Source: Arcobacter_B sp049472135
GTDB taxonomy: Bacteria > Campylobacterota > Campylobacteria > Campylobacterales > Arcobacteraceae
Direction: 5' to 3'
Assembly: GCF_049472135.1 (NCBI RefSeq)
Contig: NZ_JBMOVV010000001.1
Span: forward strand, 248,001 to 312,000
DNA length: 64,000 bases
The notes under the pieces were generated by a model. The model ran no database searches and was not told the origin of the DNA. It worked only from the letters and a program-made list of their open reading frames with translations. How positions within the stretch are numbered: the first letter of the stretch is position 1; each line of letters starts with the position of its first letter. The position numbers and the translations under genes were made by a program. Below are positions 44,575 through 53,406 of the stretch, piece after piece.

Positions 44575-45216
44575 TTATAGTTCTGAGTTAATTAGCTCAA
44601 TTAGTTGCTCTAATCCAAACTCTTTTAATGGTTTAGAATTTACAAAAAATGATGGAGTTTTATTCGCTCCTAAAGCTTTTGCATCTGCTAAGTCTTGATT
44701 TATTATTTCATCAAGTTTAGGATTTTTCATAAACTCATTTGCTTTATTCATATCAAGTAAGTTTGATTTTTCTGCTATTTTCTCAACTATGTCGTATTGA
44801 ACAACATGATGTTTAACCCAGTATTGTTGTGTTACAAATAGTAGTTCTAGTAACTCTTTAAACTTTCCTTGTTCTCTTGCTGCTTCAAGTAGTTTTACAA
44901 CTTTATCAGAACCTTTATGGAAAGGTGCGTATCTGTAAACAATCTTAATATCATCTTTATTTTGTTTCATTATTTCTTTTACATAAGGGTGAAATAACGC
45001 ACAAGTACCACAAGCTGGGTCAAAGAATTCAACCAACTCAACTTTTGCATCTTTTTTACCATCTATGTATGAATACGGTCTAACTAAAGATGTGTTATTG
45101 TTTTGAACTTTTTGAAGTTCTTCTTTTTCTTGCATGTTTTTATAAACATAGCCAGAAACAAAAAATATTGCTAGTAGTGCAACAACTAAAATAAGTACAA
45201 CTTTTTTATTTTGCAT
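44575..45216 (-). CDS. DsbA-like thiol-disulfide oxidoreductase, membrane anchored
   Basis: 213 residues. An N-terminal membrane anchor (about 5-24, VVLILVVALLAIFFVSGYVY) is followed by a thioredoxin fold: VEFFDPACGTC with the active-site CGTC near residue 70, a helical insertion of about 80 residues and the cis-Pro loop TPSFFVN. That layout is DsbA/BdbD-like; it would oxidise or isomerise periplasmic disulfides. It is first of a short run on the minus strand and lies 71 nt after a lipoprotein gene. Confidence 0.87.
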   Translation of the reverse strand: MQNKKVVLILVVALLAIFFVSGYVYKNMQEKEELQKVQNNNTSLVRPYSYIDGKKDAKVELVEFFDPACGTCALFHPYVKEIMKQNKDDIKIVYRYAPFHKGSDKVVKLLEAAREQGKFKELLELLFVTQQYWVKHHVVQYDIVEKIAEKSNLLDMNKANEFMKNPKLDEIINQDLADAKALGANKTPSFFVNSKPLKEFGLEQLIELINSEL

Positions 45217-45287
45217 TTTTTACCTTTTTTTTACTTTGTGCGAATCATAACAAAGTAGGGTTAACAAAAAATAAAGCAAGAAAAAAT

Positions 45288-46262
45288 CTATGGTAATTGT
45301 GAAATTGCTTTAATTTTTTCACTTAAATTTCTATTTACTCTATTTAATGCTGTTTGAATAAGTTGTAAATCTTCATTCTCAACAGCATTTTGTTCTGCTT
45401 CTTCATATAAAGTTTGAGCATTTTTCAGGTTTTCAAATTTCTCTTCTATTAAAGCTAAGTTATATAAGATTTCCCAACTTTTAAAATCAAGAGTCTCATT
45501 TAAAGATTGGAGTTTTTTTCTTGCTTGTGTAATATACCCATCATCAATTAGCTCAACACTCTTTTCAAACTCTTCTTCTTGCTCTTTTGAAAGCTCAATT
45601 GATTTGATCTCATCAACTATTTCAATAGTATGGTACTCATAGTGTGGAGAAATATCATATAAAAACTCATTTGCAATTTGTCTTGCAAGATTAGTGTTAA
45701 TAGTTTTTTTATTTCTATGGAAACCTGAACTTATATAAGTTGTATTTTCAAAACACTCATCTTCATGTTTTGTTTTTGAATAAACTTTTGAAAAAAGCAG
45801 TTCATTTGAGTCTGTTTTTAATACATCGATTTTAGTTTGAACTTTATACTCTCTTTTTTCACAAGGTGTAACTCTTTTTATATACTTTATGCAAGTTCTT
45901 TTTTTTGTTTGTTTATCAACTTCATAAGTTAAACATCTTTTTTTATTAAAATCTTCTTTGTAATAAATCTCATAGTTCAAAGATGATTCTAAAACTTCTC
46001 CTGCGATTATTGCATCTGTATTAAAACTATTTGTTTTAAGTTTAAAGAGTTTTTTACTCTTAAAAAAAGCAGAAGATAGTTCAGATTCTATAAGTGCAGT
46101 TTGATTTACTCTATCATTATAAAATCTATCAACAAATACAGTATGAATCTTTTCATCTTCTATTTTCGATGGATGTAAAGACTTGACAGTAATTTTTGTA
46201 GAACAACCAGTAAATATTAAAACAGATAATCCTAAGATGATTATTTTATAGATTTTATTCAT
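45288..46262 (-). CDS. Lipoprotein with C-terminal TPR-like helices
   Basis: 324 residues. Signal peptide with lipobox (LIFTGC, Cys about 20). The middle (about 30-215) looks like an alpha/beta domain of CsgG or LptE-like type, with five Cys in about 90 residues (KKRCLTYEVD, RTCIKYIK, TPCEKRE, DECFEN). The last 100 residues are helical and TPR-like (SWEILYNLALIEE). I do not recognise a named family. The DsbA-like protein encoded next to it could oxidise these cysteines, an idea from context only. Confidence 0.65.
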   Translation of the reverse strand: MNKIYKIIILGLSVLIFTGCSTKITVKSLHPSKIEDEKIHTVFVDRFYNDRVNQTALIESELSSAFFKSKKLFKLKTNSFNTDAIIAGEVLESSLNYEIYYKEDFNKKRCLTYEVDKQTKKRTCIKYIKRVTPCEKREYKVQTKIDVLKTDSNELLFSKVYSKTKHEDECFENTTYISSGFHRNKKTINTNLARQIANEFLYDISPHYEYHTIEIVDEIKSIELSKEQEEEFEKSVELIDDGYITQARKKLQSLNETLDFKSWEILYNLALIEEKFENLKNAQTLYEEAEQNAVENEDLQLIQTALNRVNRNLSEKIKAISQLP

Positions 46263-46389
46263 GATACAGCCTTTTAAAAAATTATATTATAAGTTAAAAG
46301 TGTAAAAAAAGTGATAAATAAGAATAAATTAATAGTAAAATGAGATAATATAAGCCTTAATTAATTGATTTTAGAAATAAGGATGAAAT

Positions 46390-46869
46390 ATGGGATTTTT
46401 TACAGCAGATTTATGTGATGAGCATAGTGAGAAAACAGAGGTTTTAGGACCAAACTTTAAATCATATGGGGGAAGTAAAAAATTCAGAGGTACAGCAATT
46501 ACTTTTAAATTAGATAAAAATAATAAAGATTTAGCACAGTTTTTAAAAGAAAATGATGGTTTAGGAAAAGTTGTTGTTGTAGATGTTGAAGAGAAGTACT
46601 TTGCAGTGGTTGGAGACAACTTGATGAGATTTGCAAATGACAATAAATTTGAAGGAATTATTGTAAACGGTTATGTAAGAGATACTGTTACAACTAAAGA
46701 TTTCCAAACAGGACTTTTTGCAAAAGGAACTTGTCCAAGAAAATATATTCCAGCTCAAGATGCACAAATGAATGTAGCTGTTACAATTGATGGTGTTACT
46801 ATAAATGAAGGTGATTATATTTATGCTGACCATGATGGGATAGTAGTTTCAAAAGAGAGTTTAGTTTAA
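46390..46869 (+). CDS. rraA: RraA-like protein (regulator of RNase E activity or aldolase)
   Basis: 159 residues, normal RraA length. TADLCDEHSE at the start, GKVVVVDVEE, the family block IIVNGYVRDT and ADHDGIVV at the C-terminus are all present. In E. coli RraA binds and inhibits RNase E; most Campylobacterota have no RNase E, so here it may act in another way, for instance as a 4-hydroxy-2-oxoglutarate-type aldolase, which shares the fold. It overlaps the next gene by one base (TAATG) and opens a four-gene operon. Confidence 0.87.
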   Translation: MGFFTADLCDEHSEKTEVLGPNFKSYGGSKKFRGTAITFKLDKNNKDLAQFLKENDGLGKVVVVDVEEKYFAVVGDNLMRFANDNKFEGIIVNGYVRDTVTTKDFQTGLFAKGTCPRKYIPAQDAQMNVAVTIDGVTINEGDYIYADHDGIVVSKESLV

Positions 46870-47429
46870 TGTATCTTTTTGGTTTTGGTTCACTTATTAA
46901 TTTAAACAGTGCTCAAAAATCTTTTAAAAGAGAGCTTAGCTATGATGATTTGATTCCTGTAACTATTAAGGGTTTTAAAAAAGTTTGGAATAGTATTGAG
47001 CATATAGAGTTTGATGGTGTAGATGTAAATGGTGTTTTTTTAAATCTTCAAAAAGATGAAACTGCATCAACAAATGGAGTAGTTGTAAAAATCACAGATG
47101 AAGAGTTTGAGATCTTAAAGTTAAGAGAAAAAAACTATTCTCAAGTAATTATTAAAGCATCTGATATTAGTGGCGTGGATATTGATGAAGATGCAATTGC
47201 TTTTATGACTACAAATGAAGAAAAAATTGCAAAAGCAGGAGATGAGAATTGCTTTATTCCTGCAAAATATATTGATATATTAACTAATGCATTTGAACAC
47301 TATGATGATGAGTTTGTTCAAGAGTATAAAAAATGTTTAGAGGATTTACCTTTTGACTTAAAAGAAGGAACTTACAGTTTTAGTGATCCTATTCAGCAAA
47401 AATTTGCAAAACAAGGAATGAAAAAATAG
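46869..47429 (+). CDS. Gamma-glutamylcyclotransferase-like protein
   Basis: 186 residues. N-terminal YLFGFGSL is the substrate-loop motif of the GGCT fold (YGSL), and LREKNYSQV carries the Glu expected to act as catalytic base. Known family reactions release 5-oxoproline from gamma-glutamyl amino acids or glutathione. The gene lies between rraA and a TPR protein and upstream of ovoA, so a role in supplying Cys or turning over thiols is attractive but unproven. Translation is coupled to rraA. Confidence 0.78.
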   Translation: MYLFGFGSLINLNSAQKSFKRELSYDDLIPVTIKGFKKVWNSIEHIEFDGVDVNGVFLNLQKDETASTNGVVVKITDEEFEILKLREKNYSQVIIKASDISGVDIDEDAIAFMTTNEEKIAKAGDENCFIPAKYIDILTNAFEHYDDEFVQEYKKCLEDLPFDLKEGTYSFSDPIQQKFAKQGMKK

Positions 47430-49646
47430 ATGGCTCAAAACTGTTGTAGTATTTATACTTCAAAGCTTTGTGATACAAAAAGACAAAGTATTGAAGATAA
47501 AATAATCATTGAACATAGTAATGAACTTCATGTAACTTTCTGTGAGGGTGATACTTTAGAGAAGTTTGAAGAGGATTTAAACAATCTTACTGGAAACTCT
47601 TTTATTTACTTTTTAAAAAAAAGAGTTTCTAATACTCTTATTTCTATCGTTTCTGTTATTGTTATTATGTTTGCTTTAATCTCTGCTTCAATTTATGAAG
47701 ACCTTTTAAAAAAGGTAATATTTGAACTTCCTTTTGATTGGGAAATAGCAGATACTATATCTTTTGTTTTTGTTGTGATTTTCTTTCTTGGATTAATGAT
47801 GATGCCATCTATTCTAGATGGTGAGGGAAGTGAATTTAAAAGTATTTTAGCCTCTTGGTTTAATAAAGATATTAAAAAACTAAAAAGAGTAAGATTAGCA
47901 TTTTCTCAGTTTGATAAGAAAATGCCTATTCATATCTATAACTTAGATTTAGTAGATAAAAATCATTGGGTTTTTAGGATTTTATTAAAAACACTTGCTA
48001 AAAGATTTTCAAATTTAAACCTTTATGTTAGAAATGACCAGATTAAATCAATTGAAAAAAGAGTTAAAAGTTTAGGTATTTTAAATTTAGAGATTATTAA
48101 AGATAAAAGACTAAATAACAATTGTGATATTGAGTTTTTATTATCATCTAAAGAGCAAAAACTTTACTCACTTATGCAGTTAAGCTCAACTAATATTATA
48201 AAAAGAAAAGATAGCAAAGTTTTTGTATCTTTAGAACTTTTTGAGTATTGTGGTAGAAACTTTTTTGAAAATGAAAAGAGTTCTACTTCTCAACTTATTT
48301 CTGGTTTTCAGAACTTTGTAAATAGAAGTTTTGATGATTTTAGATTTTTAGCCCAAGAAAAATCTATGCAGATTTATTTTACAAATCATGCCAATATAAA
48401 AGAGCTTGATGATGAGCAAAGAAGACTTTCTTATTATCTAAGAAACCATATAGAAGAGTGTGTTGAGTATTTTGATAATCCAATTTCTCTACTTATTTTA
48501 TATTATTATGTAAGAGATGTGGTTTTAGATGAGAAAAGAACTATTGCTATTTTAGAGAAGTTTATTTTATCTATTTATAAAAAACAACAGTATGAGTTAA
48601 TCGATGAGTTTTGGTTTCAAATTGCAGGGCAGATGTTTAATCCTTTGGATATAAACTCTTTTGAAATGTCAAGCAATTCTTATTATAGAAAACTTTCAAT
48701 TGATTCTTTAGATAAGCTTATTTTCTTATTTGAAAGAAATGGTCATTTTGAACAAGCCTTACTTTTAGCAAAATATTTATATGAAATAAATCCAAATAAA
48801 TACTCTGTTTCGATTTGTTCATTATATGAAAGAACAGGGCAATTTGAAAAAGCATATAACTCACTACCTAAAAGCTTAAATGTAGGAAAAAATAAAAAGC
48901 CAAGTGACATTGAAGTGCGATATTTCCAAAGAAAAGCTTGGATAGTTGTAAGTCAAAGAAAAAATGATATTAAACAAGAAGGTTTAGACTCATTGTCATC
49001 ATTACATGAGCTGATTTTCTCACATAATGACGATAATGAGCCTTTATGGTTATGGCATTATTATAATATCAAAGCAAATTATGATGAGTGGAATGAAGAT
49101 TATGAAGGTGCTATTAGTAACTATAAAAAATGTTTATCAATACCTGCATTAGGAGCTTTTGAATATGGAGCAACATTTGTAAATATGGCTATTGCATATA
49201 GGTTTATGTATCTAACAAATGATAAACAAAAATTTGATAATATAGATAAGTCTATTGAACTTGGAAAACTTGGAGTACTGCTTAAAGAGTCAGTTGGAGA
49301 TAGGGATGAAATGCCTGTTGTTCTTCATAATCAAGCTTTAAATGTATTATATAAAATGATTTACAGCCAAATTGATGAAAAAGCTTTAGAGGAGATTGTA
49401 TTTATTACAGATGATGCTATAAATATTTTAGATAGGACTAAATCAATAAAAAGATTAGGGATGCTTTTAATTGAAAATATTATTTCAAAACAACTTTTAG
49501 GTTTAGACAATAGTTTAAATCTTCAAAGATTAAAAGAACACTATTTATTAGTTGATGAAAATGAGTCCAAACAGATACAAAATCTATACAAAGAGTTTAT
49601 TAAAACCAATAAAATAGCAAAAATTGATTTTTTAGATAACACATAA
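47430..49646 (+). CDS. Large membrane protein with TPR-like C-terminal half, unknown function
   Basis: 738 residues. The first 60 residues are soluble (four Cys), two membrane segments lie at about 70-90 and 107-127 (FVFVVIFFLGLMMMPSIL), and the remaining 600 residues are cytoplasmic and helical with TPR-like repeats between about 390 and 620 (HFEQALLLAKYLYEIN, QFEKAYNSL). No enzyme motif is visible. It starts at the base after the GGCT-like stop and ends 18 nt before ovoA, so it belongs to that operon. It may be a scaffold; no function is claimed. Confidence 0.68.
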   Translation: MAQNCCSIYTSKLCDTKRQSIEDKIIIEHSNELHVTFCEGDTLEKFEEDLNNLTGNSFIYFLKKRVSNTLISIVSVIVIMFALISASIYEDLLKKVIFELPFDWEIADTISFVFVVIFFLGLMMMPSILDGEGSEFKSILASWFNKDIKKLKRVRLAFSQFDKKMPIHIYNLDLVDKNHWVFRILLKTLAKRFSNLNLYVRNDQIKSIEKRVKSLGILNLEIIKDKRLNNNCDIEFLLSSKEQKLYSLMQLSSTNIIKRKDSKVFVSLELFEYCGRNFFENEKSSTSQLISGFQNFVNRSFDDFRFLAQEKSMQIYFTNHANIKELDDEQRRLSYYLRNHIEECVEYFDNPISLLILYYYVRDVVLDEKRTIAILEKFILSIYKKQQYELIDEFWFQIAGQMFNPLDINSFEMSSNSYYRKLSIDSLDKLIFLFERNGHFEQALLLAKYLYEINPNKYSVSICSLYERTGQFEKAYNSLPKSLNVGKNKKPSDIEVRYFQRKAWIVVSQRKNDIKQEGLDSLSSLHELIFSHNDDNEPLWLWHYYNIKANYDEWNEDYEGAISNYKKCLSIPALGAFEYGATFVNMAIAYRFMYLTNDKQKFDNIDKSIELGKLGVLLKESVGDRDEMPVVLHNQALNVLYKMIYSQIDEKALEEIVFITDDAINILDRTKSIKRLGMLLIENIISKQLLGLDNSLNLQRLKEHYLLVDENESKQIQNLYKEFIKTNKIAKIDFLDNT

Positions 49647-49664
49647 TTAAAACAAAGGAAAAGA

Positions 49665-51755
49665 ATGGATTATATAAGGAATACTATTGATTTAACCCAG
49701 GGTTCTGTGGAAGAAAAAAGAGAAGAGATTAAAAACTATTTTCTTCAAACATATGAATTAGATGAGAAGTTGTTTGACTTACTAAAAGATGATAAAAGTA
49801 TTTATGAACAACCAAATAGACTTAGACATCCACTGATTTTCTATTATGGACACACTGCTACATTTTTTGTAAACAAACTAGTTCTTGCAAATATCTTACC
49901 TAATAGAGTAAACAAAGAGTATGAATCTATCTTTGCTATTGGTGTTGATGAGATGTCATGGGATGACTTGGAATCAAAACACTACACATGGCCAACTTTC
50001 GAAGAAACAAAAGCTTACAGAGATAAAGTAAAACAAATCGTTTTAGACTTAATAGATACTATCGAGTTTACTATGCCTATCAACTGGGAATCTCCTATGT
50101 GGATTATTATGATGGGGATTGAACATGAAAATATTCATATTGAAACTTCATCTGTACTTTTAAGAGAACTCAAAATCAAACATATGAGTGATGATGAACT
50201 TTTTGAGTACAAAAATGAAGAAAGCCATGACTATCCAACAAATGAGTTAGTTGAAGTAAAAGGTGGGGAAGTAGTTCTTGAAAAAGATAGACAAAACCCT
50301 GTTTATTATGGTTGGGACAATGAGTTTTCATATCATAAAGCAAACATCAAAGACTTCAAAGCTTCAAAATACTTAGTATCAAATGGGGAGTTTTTAGAGT
50401 TTGTAAAAGAGGGTGGATATAATAAACCTGAACTATTTAGTGAAGAAGGAAAAGAGTGGTTAGACTTCTCTCAAGCTAAACATCCTACTTTTTGGGTAAA
50501 AAAAGAGGGTAGATACTATCTTAGAGAAATAAATAGGGTTATACCTTTACCTTTAAACTATCCAGTTGATGTAAATGTTTATGAAGCAGAAGCCTTCTGT
50601 AAATACCTAAGTATTAAACTTGGATATGAAGTAAGACTTCCAAGTGAAGATGAATACTACAGACTTTATGACTACACAAATGCAGGACAAAAAGAAGCAA
50701 ATATCGGACTTAAACAGTTTAATCAATCTCCTGTAGATAAGTATAAGTTTGATGAGTTTTATGACGTGAGAGGAAATGTTTGGCAGTGGAGCATAACTCC
50801 TACATATCCATTTGATGATTTCCAAACACATCCTATTTATGATGACTTTACTACTCCTACTTTTGATGATAGACATGCACTTATGAAAGGTGGGTCTTTT
50901 ATCTCTTTAGGAAATGAAACTTTAAAGAGTGCAAGATATGCTTTTAGAAAGCACTTCTTCCAACATGCAGGATTTAGATATGTACAATCTGACAATGAAT
51001 ACAGAACAAAACTAAATGATAATGTATATGAAACAGATGATTTAATCTCTCAGTATTGTGAGTTCCACTATGGTGGTGAGAACTTTGGAGTTAAAAACTT
51101 CCCTAAAAACTCTGTGGACTTAATCAAGCCTTATTTAGATGGTGTAGATACAAAAAGAGCTATGGACTTAGGTTGTAGTGTAGGTAGAAGTACTTTTGAA
51201 TTAGCAAAAACTTTTGATGAAGTTTTAGGTATTGACTTTAGTGCAAACTTTATCAATGTAGGTGTAAAGCTTAAAAAGTATGATTCACTTGTATTTAAAG
51301 TAAAAACAGAGGGTGAGCTTTTTGATGAAAAAAGCGTATCTTTAAAAGAGTTTGATTTAGAAGATACAAAAGAAAGAGTTACATTTATGCAAGGTGATGC
51401 TTGTAATCTAAAAGACTTATATACAGGGTATGATTTAATCTTCTGTTCAAACTTAATAGATAGATTATACTATCCTCAAAAGTTCTTAGATGATGTACCA
51501 AATAGAGTAAATGACAATGGACTTTTAGTACTACTTTCACCATATACATGGCTAGAAGAGTACACACCAAAGAAAAACTGGCTAGGTGGATATATCAAAG
51601 ACAACAAAGAAGTAAAAACTCTTGATACACTAAAAGAAAACTTAGAAGATAGGTTCGAACTACTTGATACTATAGATGTTCCTTTTGTGATAAAAGAAAC
51701 AAATAGAAAATACCAACACACAGTATCTCAGATGAGTATCTGGAAAAAAAGATAG
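49665..51755 (+). CDS. ovoA: 5-histidylcysteine sulfoxide synthase/methyltransferase OvoA
   Basis: 696 residues, typical of OvoA. The N-terminus TIDLTQGSVEEKREEI is diagnostic. A DinB-like domain supplies iron ligands: His in YYGHTA near residue 61 and the HxxxHxE motif HENIHIE near 153. The SUMF1/FGE-like domain spans about 190-450, and a SAM methyltransferase domain starts at about 490 (MDLGCSVGRSTFELA). It couples histidine and cysteine with O2 to a C-S bonded sulfoxide and later N-methylates the product, giving ovothiol A once a PLP lyase (OvoB) has acted. No ovoB is in this window. Slightly more G and C than its neighbours was noted by eye. Confidence 0.95.
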   Translation: MDYIRNTIDLTQGSVEEKREEIKNYFLQTYELDEKLFDLLKDDKSIYEQPNRLRHPLIFYYGHTATFFVNKLVLANILPNRVNKEYESIFAIGVDEMSWDDLESKHYTWPTFEETKAYRDKVKQIVLDLIDTIEFTMPINWESPMWIIMMGIEHENIHIETSSVLLRELKIKHMSDDELFEYKNEESHDYPTNELVEVKGGEVVLEKDRQNPVYYGWDNEFSYHKANIKDFKASKYLVSNGEFLEFVKEGGYNKPELFSEEGKEWLDFSQAKHPTFWVKKEGRYYLREINRVIPLPLNYPVDVNVYEAEAFCKYLSIKLGYEVRLPSEDEYYRLYDYTNAGQKEANIGLKQFNQSPVDKYKFDEFYDVRGNVWQWSITPTYPFDDFQTHPIYDDFTTPTFDDRHALMKGGSFISLGNETLKSARYAFRKHFFQHAGFRYVQSDNEYRTKLNDNVYETDDLISQYCEFHYGGENFGVKNFPKNSVDLIKPYLDGVDTKRAMDLGCSVGRSTFELAKTFDEVLGIDFSANFINVGVKLKKYDSLVFKVKTEGELFDEKSVSLKEFDLEDTKERVTFMQGDACNLKDLYTGYDLIFCSNLIDRLYYPQKFLDDVPNRVNDNGLLVLLSPYTWLEEYTPKKNWLGGYIKDNKEVKTLDTLKENLEDRFELLDTIDVPFVIKETNRKYQHTVSQMSIWKKR

Positions 51756-51774
51756 GAAGTTTTCCTGTCTTTTT
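51746..51774. terminator. Rho-independent terminator of the ovoA operon
   Basis: AAAAAGATAGGAA (51746-51758) pairs with TTCCTGTCTTTTT (51762-51774) with one G-U pair and a three-base loop. The ovoA stop is inside the left arm. The T run makes it a good terminator for the plus strand; it can also serve the convergent gene on the minus strand. Confidence 0.72.
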
Positions 51775-51811
51775 ATAATATATGACATAAAAATTAGTGT
51801 TTATTTTTACT

Positions 51812-52432
51812 CTACTGCTTCAAAGCTTGTAAAAGTTCAAGCTCTTCATGATTTTTTCTAAGCTCATTAACTTGTGTTTCATTTATAGTTTTACTAAGTT
51901 CATCGATGTTACTTTGGGCTTTTTCTATTCTTTTTTGGAAACCTAATATATCTAAAGATACACTTTTTCTTGTGTCTGATTTGTTCTCTTTTGAAATATT
52001 ATTTACATGAGAGTCTTCCATGTCTATTACAGCTTCACCTTTTGCTCTTTTTTGAAGCTCTTTTATCATAAGTTCTAATCTTGTGATCATAGAATCAATC
52101 TCTTTTATTTCATCAGAACTAAGTGGAGGTTTAGACTCTGAAACTTTCTTTTTTATTGCATCAAGAAGTTTTTGAATCATTTCTAACTCTTCAACAGTAA
52201 GACCTGTTTTAAATAAAGACATAACATCTTTTACAAGATTGTCTGTAATTTCTTGTTTCTCTTTTTTTGATAGTTGATTGTCATCTTCATTACTGTTTTT
52301 TTGTTCACTTGATTTTTGTGCTTCATCTAAATCATTTGCAAAGACAGAGTTTGTAGGGTTTTTCTCTTCGACTACTTCTCTACCTGTAGAGTCATATGAA
52401 ATATTTTTATTATTATCAAAATTTATTTGCAA
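51812..52432 (-). CDS. Hypothetical hydrophilic coiled-coil protein
   Basis: 206 residues, no membrane segment or signal, rich in Lys, Glu, Ser and Asn. Three helical blocks with heptad spacing lie at about 50-100, 105-135 and 165-206, between low-complexity linkers. TTG start with AAGGA 8 nt upstream (CCAAGGATTATATT). I do not recognise a family. It might be a flagellar or appendage-associated filament protein by composition, but nothing in the sequence shows this. Confidence 0.5.
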   Translation of the reverse strand: MQINFDNNKNISYDSTGREVVEEKNPTNSVFANDLDEAQKSSEQKNSNEDDNQLSKKEKQEITDNLVKDVMSLFKTGLTVEELEMIQKLLDAIKKKVSESKPPLSSDEIKEIDSMITRLELMIKELQKRAKGEAVIDMEDSHVNNISKENKSDTRKSVSLDILGFQKRIEKAQSNIDELSKTINETQVNELRKNHEELELLQALKQ

Positions 52433-52491
52433 AATATAATCCTTGGAATTAATTATTTATTATATTATCATTTGAAAGTTTAGTAGTATAT

Positions 52492-52520
52492 AAAAAAGGA
52501 AGATTTCTCTTCCTTTTTTT
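52492..52520. terminator. Strong hairpin terminator
   Basis: A perfect 12-bp stem AAAAAAGGAAGA (52492-52503), loop TTTC, TCTTCCTTTTTT (52508-52519). It overlaps the stop of the minus-strand gene ending at 52519, and T runs flank both sides, so it works in either direction. It also separates that gene from the coiled-coil gene. Confidence 0.75.
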
Positions 52521-53328
52521 AGTTATTATAAATAATCATTAAATTTGAATGATCTTTTTTACTTTGTAAGTAACTATTTAATAGTTGTGAGTTTTTTTCA
52601 TTTTTATTATCAATTGCTAGTATTTCATTCCCTCCAAACTCTAAGGCAAAAGAGAAGTGACTTCTATCTTTTGTAAGTAGGGTATTGTTTTTGAGTGTTC
52701 GAAGCTGAAATATTTCATAATATTTTTTAGTTGACTCATGAAGTATTTTATCGTTTAGCTCATCGTTATGTATTTCATGCCACATTATCATAGTAGGAAT
52801 ACTTGCTAATGCTAAAGACATTTTTTCATCACCAAGTTTTTCAATATATAGTTTTTCAAAAAAGTCATCAAGATTATCTTTTGACCAGTTTTTTATCTCT
52901 TTTATTTGAGATAAAACCTCATCATCTATTAGGTTAAACTCATTTAAAATAAGCATTGAGTACGGTATATCTTTCTCTTCTAAAAGATTTGTATTTAGAA
53001 AGTTTTCATAAGACTCATATCCAAGTCTTGCTTTTTTCTTCGAAGAGGGTATATAAAAAGACCAACATTTTCTTTCATGGTTATCACTTAGTAAACCTTT
53101 TTTTGTTTTTATGATGTAAGTGATATTTTTTGCTTCTTCACTTAATGGTATAGTGATTTCTGCTCTGTACAAATAGCCAAACTTTAGATTTCCAAGTCTT
53201 TTGGCTTCTACTTGTTTTTCATCAAAAAAAACAGAGTATTCTTGGTTTGTTTTACTTAAAAAACACACAACATATTTATTATCATTTTCTAGGGATAATA
53301 AAGGACCTAAAACTAGTTTTTCACTCAT
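52519..53328 (-). CDS. PhoD-like/metallophosphatase-fold protein, probably degenerate
   Basis: 269 residues. The N-terminal half has a beta-rich module resembling the Ig-like domain before the phosphatase part in bacterial PhoD relatives (LVLGPLLSLENDNKYVV). Later come IPTMIMWHEIHND, matching the place of the metal-binding WDDHD motif but without its Asp residues, and RSHFSFALEFGGNEILAID near the C-terminus, a pattern like that which follows the core in PhoD. Real PhoD proteins are about 500 residues and carry more His and Asp ligands, so this protein is short and probably inactive. The family match is by eye and not firm. It lies alone, between a terminator and comEC. Confidence 0.5.
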   Translation of the reverse strand: MSEKLVLGPLLSLENDNKYVVCFLSKTNQEYSVFFDEKQVEAKRLGNLKFGYLYRAEITIPLSEEAKNITYIIKTKKGLLSDNHERKCWSFYIPSSKKKARLGYESYENFLNTNLLEEKDIPYSMLILNEFNLIDDEVLSQIKEIKNWSKDNLDDFFEKLYIEKLGDEKMSLALASIPTMIMWHEIHNDELNDKILHESTKKYYEIFQLRTLKNNTLLTKDRSHFSFALEFGGNEILAIDNKNEKNSQLLNSYLQSKKDHSNLMIIYNN

Positions 53329-53406
53329 ATGGGCTCCTTTTTTGTGTTTTGTTAAAGCTAGGATTAAGATTATAACATATAAGTTTGTTTTTGTATAATA
53401 ATATTT

